Part shown: positions 33,061 through 43,207 of the stretch, one piece after another
Layout of the letters: each line of letters starts with the position of its first letter
How positions within the stretch are numbered: the first letter of the stretch is position 1
DNA from: Heliopora coerulea
Lineage: Eukaryota > Cnidaria > Anthozoa > Scleralcyonacea > Helioporidae
Assembly (NCBI GenBank): GCA_030142905.1
Contig: JASJOG010000471.1
Span: forward strand, 90,096-154,095
DNA: 64,000 nucleotides
Reading direction: 5' to 3'
Position numbers and translations under genes: made by a program
The notes under the pieces: model-generated
Database searches by the model: none
What the model was told of the DNA's origin: nothing
What the model saw: the letters and a program-made list of their open reading frames with translations, nothing else

Positions 33061-34729
33061 CGATTACATCCTGGGTCATTTCCAAGGAAAGTTTTGAGAA
33101 AACAAAGAACAGTTCAACAAATTTTGCATGCGCCCCGTCTTTTCTTTTCTGCAAAGTGGAACAGATCTTTTCTATTTCAGTTCAGCATTTCGCCTTTAGT
33201 AAACCCTTAAATGTAAAAAATGCGGCATGAAAGGTCGAATACCGATACGAGCTTTTACACCGTATTTTATTCATTTACTGACTCATTTCGGTAGTTTACC
33301 AGACAAAAAGTCTAGCACAGACCTCTTTAACTTGTAATAGCATCCACTCTTATGTATCTAAGTTAGCTAAAGTGATTGTTTTACCAGATTCATAAATAAA
33401 AATCATTTAGAGGTGATAACTAGTTTCAAACAACTGAAAGACTATATTTAATTGTCTTGAAGAGTATTTTTCTAAATTATCAGATCATTGTCTTACCTTA
33501 AATTACAACACCGTCCCCTTTGTCTCGTTTAACAATTACAACATTACTATCATCCTTAAGATTTCATTTTAAAATCTTTAGTTCCTCGGCAGAGATGGCA
33601 GACGTACGATGAGAGTAAGAACGGTATCCTGACAATGCAATGTCGACCCTTCCGGTCTGGTCCAGTCAAAATCCGACGCTCAGGACTGGTAACAATCAAC
33701 CAAAATTTTCAGCGTAATTTCATTCGGAAAAAGAGCACAAAAAGCTCCGCAGCTTCTCTGATAACTGATCCACGCGTGGTTGAGGTTTTCTTCCGGTCCT
33801 ATAAGCGATATGATTGGTTTTCTGCTGAGCTTCGTGTGGCAAAGAACGGGAGTCTTCTCGACTCTGTTTCTTTATGTAAAACAACGAGTGGCTTTATTGA
33901 CTGGAAGAATTTGTGTTACTTTGCGTGTGGTTAACGATGATGAAAGTAGTGATATCGCAGCGATCTTAAGCAGTGACATGTTGGATTTCAAGAACAGATT
34001 GATCGGTTTTGACGAAAAAGCAAAGTAAGTTTGTTTGAAATATGATGTGGCGCAAATCAGTTTATCAGCGATCGACTGTTTGGTAGCACTACCACGACTC
34101 GATAAAAATGAAAAAGATGAAAATATCACTGAGAATTTCTTAGTACACGATTAATACAAGTGAAGAAAAAGGTTTTATGTAATATTCTGGTGTTAGAGTT
34201 TGTAGCTAGTGGCAATGTACATTCGTCATTCATGCATGAAGCATCAGGGAAATGTCCAGTTGTTTATCTAGTTTATGCTTTTATCTTGCTGGAATAATTC
34301 TTGTTGATAGATAATTTCTGTAGATATAACTGAGAGCATACGACTAAGACAACTAAATGAACAGTAAGTTCCTACGAATAGTTCATCCTTCTGTATCACT
34401 GCTGTTATCACACTGTATCAACTGCAAATTGCTCACCTTAGAGCATAAGAATTTGTGTGCTATAGAATTGCATTGTAAATCTACTTTGTATGCAACCCTG
34501 TTTTTATTTTATATTTAAACTACTCTTCGTCATATTTACGTTAGAAATTTCGACTCTGTTTTATTAAAACAAAACGTTTGGTGAGAATAACTTTTAACGG
34601 TTTCACAAATGGTGAGATCCATTCTGACAATTCTACTGCTAAACAATGGATGTTCGTATCAAGACCCTGTATTAGTTGCGATCTTGAGGTATTTCGTTCA
34701 CTTTGAAGACAGACACTTTAGTAGATGGC
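33061..34729. other. No gene assigned; one weak coding candidate
   Basis: Two overlapping plus frames (33635-33934 and 33780-34028) end near a donor-like AAAGTAAGT at 34025. The first contains SYKRYDWFSAELRVAKNGS, then TSGFIDWKNLCYF, whose GFIDWK word also occurs in the ZU5 exon at 38467-39326, possibly by chance. I cannot choose a frame or name a family. The rest is AT-rich without features. Confidence 0.3.
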
Positions 34730-35865
34730 AACACTTTCCGTCTTAAAAGCAGAGCGTTATCATAGGTTACCGGTCGGATACCAGCATTACGGACAGCTTA
34801 TGATTGAAAAAAGTTGTTTTTTGATATTTTTTTGTCTTAAAAAACTGACAAATCCTACATTATCTCGAAGTTAATTACAAATTTCTAGTAGAAGTGCTAT
34901 GATGAAGATTTAAGCTAAGCATTCATCGGAGGTAAAAGACTTTGGTAACAAAGATGAGACGAATTACGAAACCGACGAAATAAACAAAGAAAACATGAGA
35001 GAGTTCTACATTTTTTATTGCTGAACAAAAATCGGAAAATACAAAACATACAACAAAATACGACAAGCAAACCTTGAGCAAGTTTTGTCGAGAGAAGAAC
35101 GAGTAAAGAGAAGTTAAATACGTACTTTTATCTACTGTAATACTTTGGTAAAAGAAGAAAAATGGCGTAGCATACAAACCTTCAACTCTTGCGTATTTTC
35201 AACAAGCGTTCAGCGGCACTTCAACACAAAGGGTCCAACGGTGAATTTACAGAAAGAAGTCGGTTTTAAACTTTTAAACTTTCTTGACAGGTGTAAAAAT
35301 CCTGATGAAAGCATAACTGGTCGAACATGGTGAAAGTAGGTATCCACAAACTATCCGAGAACTAAGAAAGACTGAAGTAGACAACATTTTAGCCGAAGGA
35401 TAGTATGATCTACAAAGATAAGTAGCTTTTCAGCTTTTTGCCTTTCATTCTTATTTACAAGCCATAAATAGATTCCAATGTCTTCAGTGGAGCGACATTT
35501 TACAGGAAAACGATCCTGAAAAAGGCATAAAATCCTTGTGTGGAAAGCGGGTGAAAGGATCCGAAGACTGTCAGCTCAGGTCAAGTCTTCAGGACGTTGA
35601 CTGTTTTATCCCACTTGTTGAATAATTGACCATGAACACAATCCAGATAAGTATTACAAAGTATTCGAAAGCCATCGTCTAATGAATCAGAATCTACATT
35701 CTACTTTGCCATTCAACACCAGCAAAATCCAGGCGATAATATTTGAACCAAAAAGTTTGTCTTTGGGAAGAATGAAGTCGGGAAGGCACTATTGAAAGCT
35801 GCTCAAAACTATTCCGTTTGCAAAACTTGCATTTCAAAGCTACTCGATATAAAACAATTTTGCAT
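34730..35865 (+). mobile_element. Crypton-like tyrosine recombinase fragment, copy 1, heavily mutated
   Basis: Plus-strand relative of 51024-52200. Upstream non-coding words are shared (GGATACCAGCATTACGGACA in both), and the protein part can be read in changing frames: NLQLLRIFNKRSAALQHKGS, VNLQKEVGFKLLNFLDRCKN, later STFYFAIQHQQNPGDNI, FGKNEVGKALLKAAQNYS and KTCISKLLD. The pattern of a C-terminal GKNEVGK...NxSVRKTxxSKLLD segment after an F(Y)FxxxHQQ segment is that of the DUF3504/Crypton recombinase family as I know it from coral proteins. The Arg-box region here reads YSVCKT, so the conserved Arg appears lost. Many stops make the copy dead. Homology ends near 35865, at the same point as in copy 2. 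Confidence 0.6.
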
Positions 35866-35880
35866 GGTATATGCTAAAGT

Positions 35881-35910
35881 AATTATTCACCTCACTGTCG
35901 GTGAATAATT
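35881..35910. repeat. 30-bp perfect inverted repeat
   Basis: Arms AATTATTCACC (35881-35891) and GGTGAATAATT (35900-35910) surround TCACTGTC. It lies between the Crypton fragment and the first GC-rich hairpin repeat. It may be a terminator-like or MITE-derived foldback. No function can be shown. Confidence 0.7.
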
Positions 35911-35957
35911 GTTCTATATACAAACACAGATACGCGCTGCAGGATTTTTCAATTTAG

Positions 35958-36040
35958 TCACTATACGCGTGTAAAAGGACTCCACGTACGTCGAGATTAG
36001 TACCCTCGCACCGCGATTCGCAAGGTGGGCGAGGGAATTA
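35958..36040 (+). repeat. GC-rich hairpin repeat, copy 1
   Basis: Contains CGCGTGTAAAAGGACTCCACG, then CGTCGAGATTAGTACCCTCGC, and ends in an imperfect hairpin CCCTCGCACCGC...GGTGGGCGAGGG. Related copies lie at 36630-36717 (+) and 50391-50520 (-). This copy is the most diverged of the three. Confidence 0.7.
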
Positions 36041-36401
36041 CATAGCTGGGCTCGCTATCGGGGCTGTACGCTAAATGACGCATGCTGATTGGCTGTCTAG
36101 CCGTGCAATAAGATTTTCGTACAGATCGGCTAGTTTTGGCGGGAAAATTTCCGAGCTGATTTGAAAAAAAACAAACCAGATTCAGGTACCTTTTACCGAA
36201 GATTTATAAAAACAAATAAGGGACAAAGAAGTTGAATATTCCCAACGATAATTTTAAGCAGAAAACTAGTTGAATAGATGCTAAAAATCACGAAGTAACA
36301 GGTAAAAACAAGCCAGTCAACCTAAGCCGTTAACTCACGAACACAAAGCTTCGTTAAAAGCGATGAAAAAAGAAGCCAAAAGCCATATAATAAATTCCTT
36401 A

Positions 36402-36537
36402 TTAACCTCGTTTGTTTGGTCTGTACGGGAAAGTATTTGACCTCGGGTTTTTCCGCACAGACCTCGCTCCTTCGTAGCTCGGTCTGTACAAAAGCCTCAG
36501 ACAAATACTTTCCCGTACAGACCTCACTCTCGGTTAA
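36402..36537. mobile_element. 136-bp TTAA-flanked foldback element
   Basis: TTAA occurs at both ends (36402-36405 and 36534-36537). A perfect 22-bp inverted repeat, GGTCTGTACGGGAAAGTATT plus TG (36418-36439), returns at 36502-36523. A second inverted pair sits inside (CACAGACCTCGCT / GAGCTCGGTCTGT). Outer parts are similar but not identical (TTAACCTCG and TTAACCGAG). The TTAA borders suggest a piggyBac-type MITE. It lies between two copies of the GC-rich hairpin repeat. Confidence 0.6.
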
Positions 36538-36547
36538 AAAGTAAACA

Positions 36548-36593
36548 GTATATATATATATATAAGATGTATATATATATATATATATATACT
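36548..36593. repeat. (TA)n microsatellite
   Basis: Two runs of TA dinucleotides separated by AGATG. A shorter TATATA-rich stretch occupies the equivalent place beside the 50391-50520 hairpin copy, so the TA run may belong to that repeat unit. Confidence 0.9.
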
Positions 36594-36629
36594 GACACAA
36601 ATTATTCAAAAACTGTGAAAATTTTTCTC

Positions 36630-36717
36630 CCTAGTCATCACGCGTGTAAAACGACTCCACGCACATCGAGATTAGTACCCTCGCACTACGCTTCGCGCGG
36701 TAGGCGAGGGGATAAAG
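36630..36717 (+). repeat. GC-rich hairpin repeat, copy 2
   Basis: Starts AAAATTTTTCTCCCTAGTCA just before (36618-36637), then CACGCGTGTAAAACGACTCC, CGAGATTAGTACCCTCGC, and a terminal stem CCCTCGCACTACGC / GCGCGGTAGGCGAGGG with a TTC loop. It matches the minus-strand copy at 50391-50520, including the leading TTTTTCTCCCTAGTCA word. Confidence 0.75.
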
Positions 36718-36788
36718 CAACTAGTCGGTCAAGTTGGGGTATAAGCAATGCGGTAAACCCGCTTTTGAGACAGTTAGGTTAGGGTTTT

Positions 36789-38124
36789 TGTTTGGGATAG
36801 GTGAGCCAGATAATCCATCTTTAAATTTAAAGTGTAGGAAAGAAAACAGGTAAAGGAACTGTCTCTTATTAAAGCGCTCAGTTACATATGTATATTATTT
36901 TATATGCATCATTTGCGGCATCGCTTTCTCCTGAGGTTGAGCGGTTGAGTGCTCAAGGAAGCAATCATCGCACCGAGAAAAAGAAGTGTTCGAAAGTGTT
37001 CCACATAACAATTTATAATATCATTCCTCAGAGGAAGTAACTGATTAAATTTCTCACCATCCGGGGAAGATTAGAGGAACTTTTAGACATCTTCTCCATG
37101 GAAAAGAGGATCTTAACCGCTAATTTTTTTCAATGTCATGGAATTACTTTGTAATCCTATAGTCGCCGAGAATTGTCAGAAGCCTAAGCTGAAAAGGGAG
37201 AGCATGAAGTGATATGCCTTTGATTCCTCAGCACTGCCTTTGCCTGGAAAAGAAGGGATGCTTTGTCCTCTAATTTCCCTTCACGTCATTCATCAGGGAC
37301 GCAAACGATTTTGTTGTCTCCTAAATTTCCTTCATCTTGTTATGAAGGAAATTCGGTCAACTAAGGTGAAATTTCCCTCTAGCACGAGCGACGCTTTCTG
37401 CTTCTGTTTGGTCAGTATGACATCGTCTGCTATCTAATATGACGTTCGACCAATTACGACAAACAAGGACAAGCAGTTCACAAACTCTTCGATGGTTATC
37501 GTTTATTCTAAGATAGTTTCGTCCAATCCTTTTCAAATCTTCTTTTCATATTTACATGTTTTTGTCGGAGGTGGGTGTATTTATTTGCATGATCATATTG
37601 CTTAAAAGAACATATGCTAAAACGTGTTTTAAATACATCTACATTGAAAACGTGTCATTTTCTTCATTGGTTGCAGACAAGATTGAATTAAGCTTTACCT
37701 GTACGGAATGATTTATCCAATAGAAATGATGCTGTAAGTGTAGCTGCCCTGGCTTTGTACGTATGAAGGCTTCACAGCGATGGCTTGCGCAAATCCAAGC
37801 CTTAAAACGTTCTTAGAATTTTTTCACAATTGAAAAACTGACGAATCTACACGTTCCCGTTTCCAAATTTTAATTTTACAACGTGTAGAGAATCATTATC
37901 AATAATACTCCAAAAACGTCCTTTAACAATTGCTATGTAATGATTACTTACTGTCTGAATCGTCATTTCTAGTTTGTTTGAATAAAAACTTGGTATTTCC
38001 GCCACATTGTACGCCCGGGAGACGTAGCTCAATAAAGGTGGATTAAATTTATTAAAATAATCATAGTTTGAGAAACAGTTTTTCAATATAGCAAGAATTC
38101 ACACCTTAATAAATAATTAAGAGT
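36789..38124. other. No gene recognised
   Basis: Short frames (37240-37437 on plus, 37847-38086 on minus) have no domain. The region downstream of 38467 may be intron of the minus-strand ZU5 gene. Confidence 0.4.
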
Positions 38125-38383
38125 CAGGGATGTAGCCATGCCGGGTGGATCCACAAGGCACGAATGCTAACCGCCCGACATTCGCGCTGATTATATCAAT
38201 TCCACCCGGCACATTATTAGCCAAAACAATTGCCAAAATATACAGTTTCCATCCGGCAGATATCGTTGTAATTTAATCCATCATCATCAAGCGACCTCAC
38301 CCCCACCCTTGTCCAGACATCATATTGAAAATAAAATTAGGGTATTTTTACCCGGCACTTATTTTTCGTGGGCTACATCTCTG
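38125..38383. mobile_element. 259-bp hAT-like MITE with 5-bp target duplication
   Basis: Left end CAGGGATGTAGCC; right end, inverted, CAGAGATGTAGCC: 13-bp terminal inverted repeats differing only at position 4. AGAGT flanks both sides (38120-38124 and 38384-38388). Inside the ends, GCCGGGTGGA and ACCCGGCAC-type words also pair. It has the same end structure (CAGGGA/CAGAGA) and same duplication length as the element at 23267-23444, but an unrelated interior. It lies in the presumed intron just downstream of the ZU5 exon. Confidence 0.8.
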
Positions 38384-38466
38384 AGAGTGATTCGTCCCAA
38401 ACAGAATAACAAACTCCTAGGCTTTGAAAACCCAATATAAAGAATTCAAAACTAAAATGAACTCAC

Positions 38467-39326
38467 CTCCCAGAATTTTAAAGTCCAAAGATGTTTCATT
38501 TCTCCTTCCTGCTGCTGAGAAATAACAAAAAGACCTTTGGCAACACTTGGCTTCTCAATATAACTGAATTCGTCAAAAACATCACCCCTTTGATTAAGCT
38601 TTGACGAACTAATACGAACAGTCGTCTGTGACTTGATGTCTGAATCAATGACCTTACAGTCAACATGAAGATCCCTGTTGGTGTACATTTTCTTCACAAC
38701 ACCACTGTCGCACTCCTTATAGTGCTTCTTGTTTATCAAGACATGTGCCTGAGATTTTTGGTAAGCTGTGCTGTAAACTTTGTCAGTCATGAATACTACA
38801 CAAGTGTCAAAATGCTGTTGAAAAGCCGGTATTCGTTTAAAAAGAGCGACGGGATAGGTTTGGAATCAGCAGTTCAAAGAGTCCAGGATCCTTCCAGGAA
38901 CGTTAAATCTTGATCTGACGGTGGCATGGCGACAAAATGAACTCAAAGTTATTTCATACGTATTAATATCCGGTTGGTGCAACGAAACGTCGTCCGTAAC
39001 GTCTTTCCAGTCAATAAAACCATCAACGTTTCGAGTGCCATGGAGTACAAACACATGGCCTCCTGAAATGCCTGGAAACCTGATGTATGCTGGCGGGTCA
39101 AACACAGTACCAGGTGGTTCAAGTTTAATAACGCGTTTAATTTCAGCATCATCCACTGTTATATTTGAATGATGAAGCAGTGATTGGTATGGCGCTACAT
39201 CTTCAAGAGTGATCTTTATCTTTACTTCATCTTTCAGGCTATTTGGAGGTACTTTTAGAAAAACATCGTCCACCGACACGGCACGTCCAACTCGTCCGAT
39301 AACATTAGTAACTCGGCAGGTATTGC
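38467..39326 (-). pseudogene. ZU5-domain exon with an in-frame TGA (host gene exon or pseudogene)
   Basis: Minus-strand exon: acceptor ATTTTCGTTGCAG before 39326, donor GTGAGT after 38467. One frame runs through: NVIGRVGRAVSVDDVFLKVP, then PNSLKDEVKIKITLEDV, PPGTVFDPPAYIRFPG, HVFVLHGTRNVDGFIDWKDV and SSFCRHATVRSRFNV. This is the layout of a ZU5 domain as found in UNC5, ankyrins and PIDD-type receptors and adaptors. After a TGA at 38866-38868 the same frame stays open for 130 more codons (CVVFMTDKVYSTAYQKSQAH and on to LWTLKFWE), ending exactly at the donor. A continuous frame across the stop argues that it is a recent nonsense change or sequencing error rather than old decay. Neighbouring exons (for instance a death domain) were not identified. 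Substrate or partner cannot be inferred. Confidence 0.7.
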
Positions 39327-41258
39327 CTGCAACGAAAATGATTTCAGCTACCAATCGTTCATAACAGGACAATTTAAAATATGCAAATTAGATTTATCAA
39401 CAAGTTTTAATCGATTTTCAATATGATTTTGAATTGGTTCAATAATTTAAAATTCGTATGGAAATATCTGGGATCTAAAGATAACTTAAAAATACATTTC
39501 GGAACGACCTTTTCTTCTGTGTCATGGCCTTTCGGCTGAAAATGATGATGCAACTGTTCAATTCATGAAAAAAATGTTGGTTTGTTCGATAAAATTCGCC
39601 TAGCAGGAAACATCTTTAGTGCTGTTTTTCACTAGAAGAATTTTTTCTTCGCACAAAACCAGTGTTTCTTTTGTTCAAAGGCCATTTTCCAACAGGCGTT
39701 TATTTCTTTTTATCTTTTTCCCTCGAAACGAGCAACAGATCGACCTTCGCTGACAAAGAAACAGCAGTTCAGTTGCCTTCAAAACAAAATCTAGTTTCGA
39801 AAGAGGTGGACTTGAATTTTGCAGTTCTTCTACCGAGTTTCATGGCATCCAGCCACTGTCAAGCGAAGAATATTCTTGCCATTTAGTATGTTTACTTTGG
39901 TGAAAGTAAACTTGCAAGTATACTTTATAACACAACGCCGTCGTCGGGGCGATGGGTTGTTAGTATTCTCTGGAAAAACATAAAACAATTTGCACTGTCA
40001 TCGACGGATAAAATTTATGTAACAGTAGAGGGCTAATTCGATGCAAGAAGCTAAAAGTAAGTTAAATTGAAAAATGCACCATATATGTATAGTCTTTAGA
40101 AAAAGGTTTTACATATCCTTTTGAAATCTAAACGTACGAAACACAGAGTTAGCAATATAACGTAATACGAGATAAAAGGCAACTTTTTGCTGAAGAATAA
40201 TTTAGAATTTTAACAGTTCCCTCCCTTTGAAATTTGTCTTAAAATGAAGTTTTGTATTCTTTCGCCAGTTAAAATTAAAATTATCCATGAGAAAAGCGCC
40301 TTAGACCACTCAGCTAATGACACGACAATCCTACAGCTGATTCATATTATTTTTTTTTTTTATTTAAATTGTTAGTCAACATGTTCACATAATAACTTCG
40401 TATTTGGTAAACTAATATGTTTATTACTACAACTGGAATTAACACACAATGGAAATTTAAATTGTTACTTTGCGTCACTACACAAGTTGCTATAAGTAAG
40501 AAATTAAAAATTTCTGTTACATCTTATCCACCTCACTTCGAATATTTTAACTCATTATCAATAGGAATTTGTAATCTCATTAAAACTAAGTCGAAAGTGC
40601 AAATTACTACGGTTTGACAACTTTAGTGAATCTAGATAACAAGTTAAACTATGGGCCAGTTTTATACCAAGTATCCTTGCGCTCGTTAGAACATTGACGG
40701 CTAGAAAATTCATTGTCCTTTTTTAAGTGTTTTAAACGAAAAAGACCAATTAAATCCCTAATTTTTTAAGCCTCATATTATTCCGTTTGAGATAAAGTTA
40801 TGTCGTTATAACTTAGCACAGAATTCTGGCAATAGTATCTGTATTATTCCTTTTCTGGTATTTGGATCCGGTTAACATGATACGTAATCGATACAATATA
40901 AGCGACTGAACTGTATGGGATTTACTACGGCTTGCCTTGTAAATCCTGTACAGTTCGGACGCGAAGTTCTTTGTTTCTTAAAATACGAGTACATTTAAAA
41001 GGCCATGTTTCCCCGCTATCTTGAATTCAGGAAATTCTAATGCAGATAATCGAAGGTAGCATTTATGTAAATCAGGACAACTCTGCATCCGATTTACAGC
41101 ACACTAATTAAAAACCAATTTCTGTGTATTTCCTTGATGAATTATTAATAGTATATTTTAATTCTTGTTAAAAGTGCTTTACTTTCATCCCTATTTCTCA
41201 AGTACATTAATCAGTCTGATCAAATTGGTTGCCATTGTGGCAACTGCATATAATATAG
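39327..41258. other. No gene recognised apart from a tRNA-like fragment
   Basis: AT-rich sequence upstream of the ZU5 exon, possibly its intron. The frames at 39662-39886 and 40417-40617 have no domain. A tRNA-like 5' half at 40291-40325 is listed separately. Confidence 0.4.
40291..40325 (-). other. tRNA-like fragment (Leu/Ser-type 5' half)
   Basis: On the minus strand the sequence reads GTGTCATTAGCTGAGTGGTC followed by TAAGGCGCTTTTCTC. TAGCTGAGTGG fits the A box of a class II tRNA (Leu or Ser type), and GGTCTAAGGCGC is the usual continuation. No B box or 3' half follows, so it is a tRNA-derived remnant, not a tRNA gene. Confidence 0.35.
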
Positions 41259-41436
41259 TGTAACATTGTTGTAATTGACGTAATGGGGTTGATAAATAAT
41301 GACCTGCACACACATTGTTGTAATTGGAGTGAATAGTTATGTTGACAGATGTTGACCAGACAGATGTTGACTAGACAGACTTAGGCTAGATCTCAAAGTG
41401 TTCGTGTCCGTTTTGCTCTAAGTTCGGCCCGTTACA
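41259..41436 (+). mobile_element. 5' LTR of a Ty3/gypsy element
   Basis: Begins TGTAAC and ends GTTACA, exact inverted termini, 178 bp long. It sits five bases before a primer-binding-site-like sequence and 34 bases before a gag start. Internally it has two copies of ACATTGTTGTAATTG-type sequence and three of CAGATGTTGAC-type sequence. No matching 3' LTR was found in the window, so a target duplication cannot be checked. Confidence 0.65.
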
Positions 41437-41440
41437 AATT

Positions 41441-41458
41441 TGGTGGCAGCGGTCGGAT
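41441..41458 (+). promoter_or_regulatory. Primer binding site
   Basis: TGGTGGCAGCGGTCGGAT starts with TGG (complement of a tRNA CCA end) and lies four bases after the LTR terminus, where a tRNA primer would anneal for minus-strand synthesis. Which tRNA it matches was not determined. Confidence 0.55.
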
Positions 41459-41470
41459 AGAACCTCGAAG

Positions 41471-42310
41471 ATGGCGACAGCAATTTTACCTTCGAAATTT
41501 GAACGTGGCGATTTAATAACTTGGCTTCGTAAATATGACGCTTGCGCGGAGGCAAATGGATGGAACGTAGATGCTAAAATCAAAATGTTTCCAGCTTTCC
41601 TTCGTGGTGAAGCAGCTAGCCACTTTTACGCACTCGACGAGGAAAGTCGCGAGACATATGCCGATGCTACAAAAGCTTTAAAGGAAGTCATGTGTCCTCC
41701 AGCGTGCAAAGAAGTACTTTACGCTGAGTTCGAAGCGAGATTACTGGGACCAGAGGAGGACCCCTCATTTTATAAGTGGGAATTAGAGCAAATTCTTACG
41801 AAGGCCGAACCAAATATCGATGCGGGAGCGAAGACAGCGCTATTGACAAGACAATCCTTAATAGGTTTGCCAAAAAACATTACATTAAAATTATTGGAAA
41901 GTGACCTAACGCCAGATCTCCCCAAAATGGTTTCGTTCGTTCAACGATACCGAGCCATTCAAGATTTCACGGACCAAAACAATGACATTCGTAGTGCTGG
42001 TGTGGCGAGTGAAAGGAGTGGCGAAGACATGGTCAGTTTGGTTGCGTTAGTCTCGGACATCGCCGTCCGTCAAAAGAGTTTAGAAGAGAAGCTCTCAAAA
42101 ACTGAACGGGATGGTAATCTGGGTTCGGCGAGGAATCGAAGAAATAAAAAGTGTTTTGTTTGTAAAAAGATGGGCCACATCACCAGGGAGTGTTGGTTTA
42201 ACGATCAAAGCCAAAGCCAGAGCCACACGACGGACTACAGAAACAGATGTTACGAATGTCAGGGATAGGGACATTTTGCCAATGACTATGCGAATCATTT
42301 AAACTCCCAA
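41471..42310 (+). mobile_element. Ty3/gypsy gag with CCHC knuckle(s)
   Basis: The ATG at 41471 (ATGGCGACAGC) begins a 265-codon frame with capsid-like segments FERGDLITWLRKYDACAEAN, KMFPAFLRGEAASHFYAL, EARLLGPEEDPSFYKWELEQ and RQSLIGLPKNITLKLLES. A basic linker follows, then a zinc knuckle CFVCKKMGHITREC (C-x2-C-x4-H-x4-C, complete). A second knuckle starts CYECQG and is cut by TAG at 42266-42268. The same frame then reads GHFANDY, with Tyr where the last Cys should be, so the second knuckle is lost. The length and layout are normal for a gypsy gag without a long matrix region. It precedes the protease in a shifted frame, as expected for gag-pol or after an indel. Confidence 0.85.
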
Positions 42311-43207
42311 CGGGCGATTCGATAAGTGGGATCGCAGATCGCCCTGGGGTAAGTTGTGACAATCAAAGTTACAGTGATCATCCAAATGTTTCTTTACCCA
42401 CACAACCTTTTATTAAGTGTTTTATAGATAACGTAGAAGTACATGCACCAATTGACACTGGTTCGATGATAACATTTATTAGCAGTAGAATCCATAACAT
42501 TGATTTTGATAGAACGTTAATTAATACTACCGTAGAAGAACGCTGTGTATCTATTACCGGGGGTAGCTTAAATATTCTTGGACATCTCAACGCCCATGTA
42601 AGGTTTCCCAAAAGTAAGAATGCGCACGAGGGACGGTTTCTTGTTAGCGATAACATCAGTTACGACTGTGTGTTAGGGTGGGACTTCCTTAAACAGAATA
42701 AATTGAGTTTACAGGGTAATTTCGATAATGGTAATAGCTTCTAAAACCTTACGGGGACTCACGGGCGGACTAAAGTGATTGCATATTTCCTACCCAAAGG
42801 GGAGCCGGTATCTGGCGTGACTGAGGCGAGAAATGTCCATACTGGGGGAAAGTCGGAAACATGGGGAGGGGGACGATTCAACTGTTCTTATCTAGCCGCA
42901 TATGCAAGCTGATATTGCTGTAGTTTAAGATCAAAGCGTTGCCGTGCCTGCTAGAACCGAGATGATTCTGGAGGGTAGATTAATAAAGTCAGCAAAGGCA
43001 GAAGCAGGTATGATAAAGCCATTTAGTAATACTGGTAATCATGACGTAGGTAATGGAATACATGTGGCTCATACGGTAGTTTGTCCCAAAAGTAGAAATG
43101 TTTTTCTCAGATTCATGAATGTTCAGAGTGAACCGATTGAGCTAAAGTTTGGTACCAAAGTGGCCACATTTAGTCCATTAGTCCACTCCCACAGCAAGAC
43201 TAGCAGT
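42311..43207 (+). mobile_element. Ty3/gypsy protease and start of pol, truncated by a hAT element
   Basis: A frame readable from about 42320 reads FIDNVEVHAPIDTGSMITFI, with the aspartic protease DTG (Asp codon at 42454). RFLVSDNISYDCVLGWDFLK (ILG-type second protease motif) follows and a stop at 42742-42744. Then, after decayed sequence, comes the pre-RT linker VPARTEMILEGRLIKSAKAE, VVCPKSRNVFLRFMNVQSEP and KFGTKVATFSP (42941-43190). The pol frame is cut at 43207, where a CAGTGGCGTAGC hAT end begins. Reverse transcriptase, RNase H and integrase of this copy are not in the window. The gypsy integrase at 22956-24520 is a different copy on the other strand. Confidence 0.75.

Noticed and set aside
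33635..34028. Host exon suggested by overlapping frames ending at AAAGTAAGT
   Set aside because: Two frames compete, no acceptor is convincing and no domain is recognisable, so it is mentioned only as a weak candidate in the region note.
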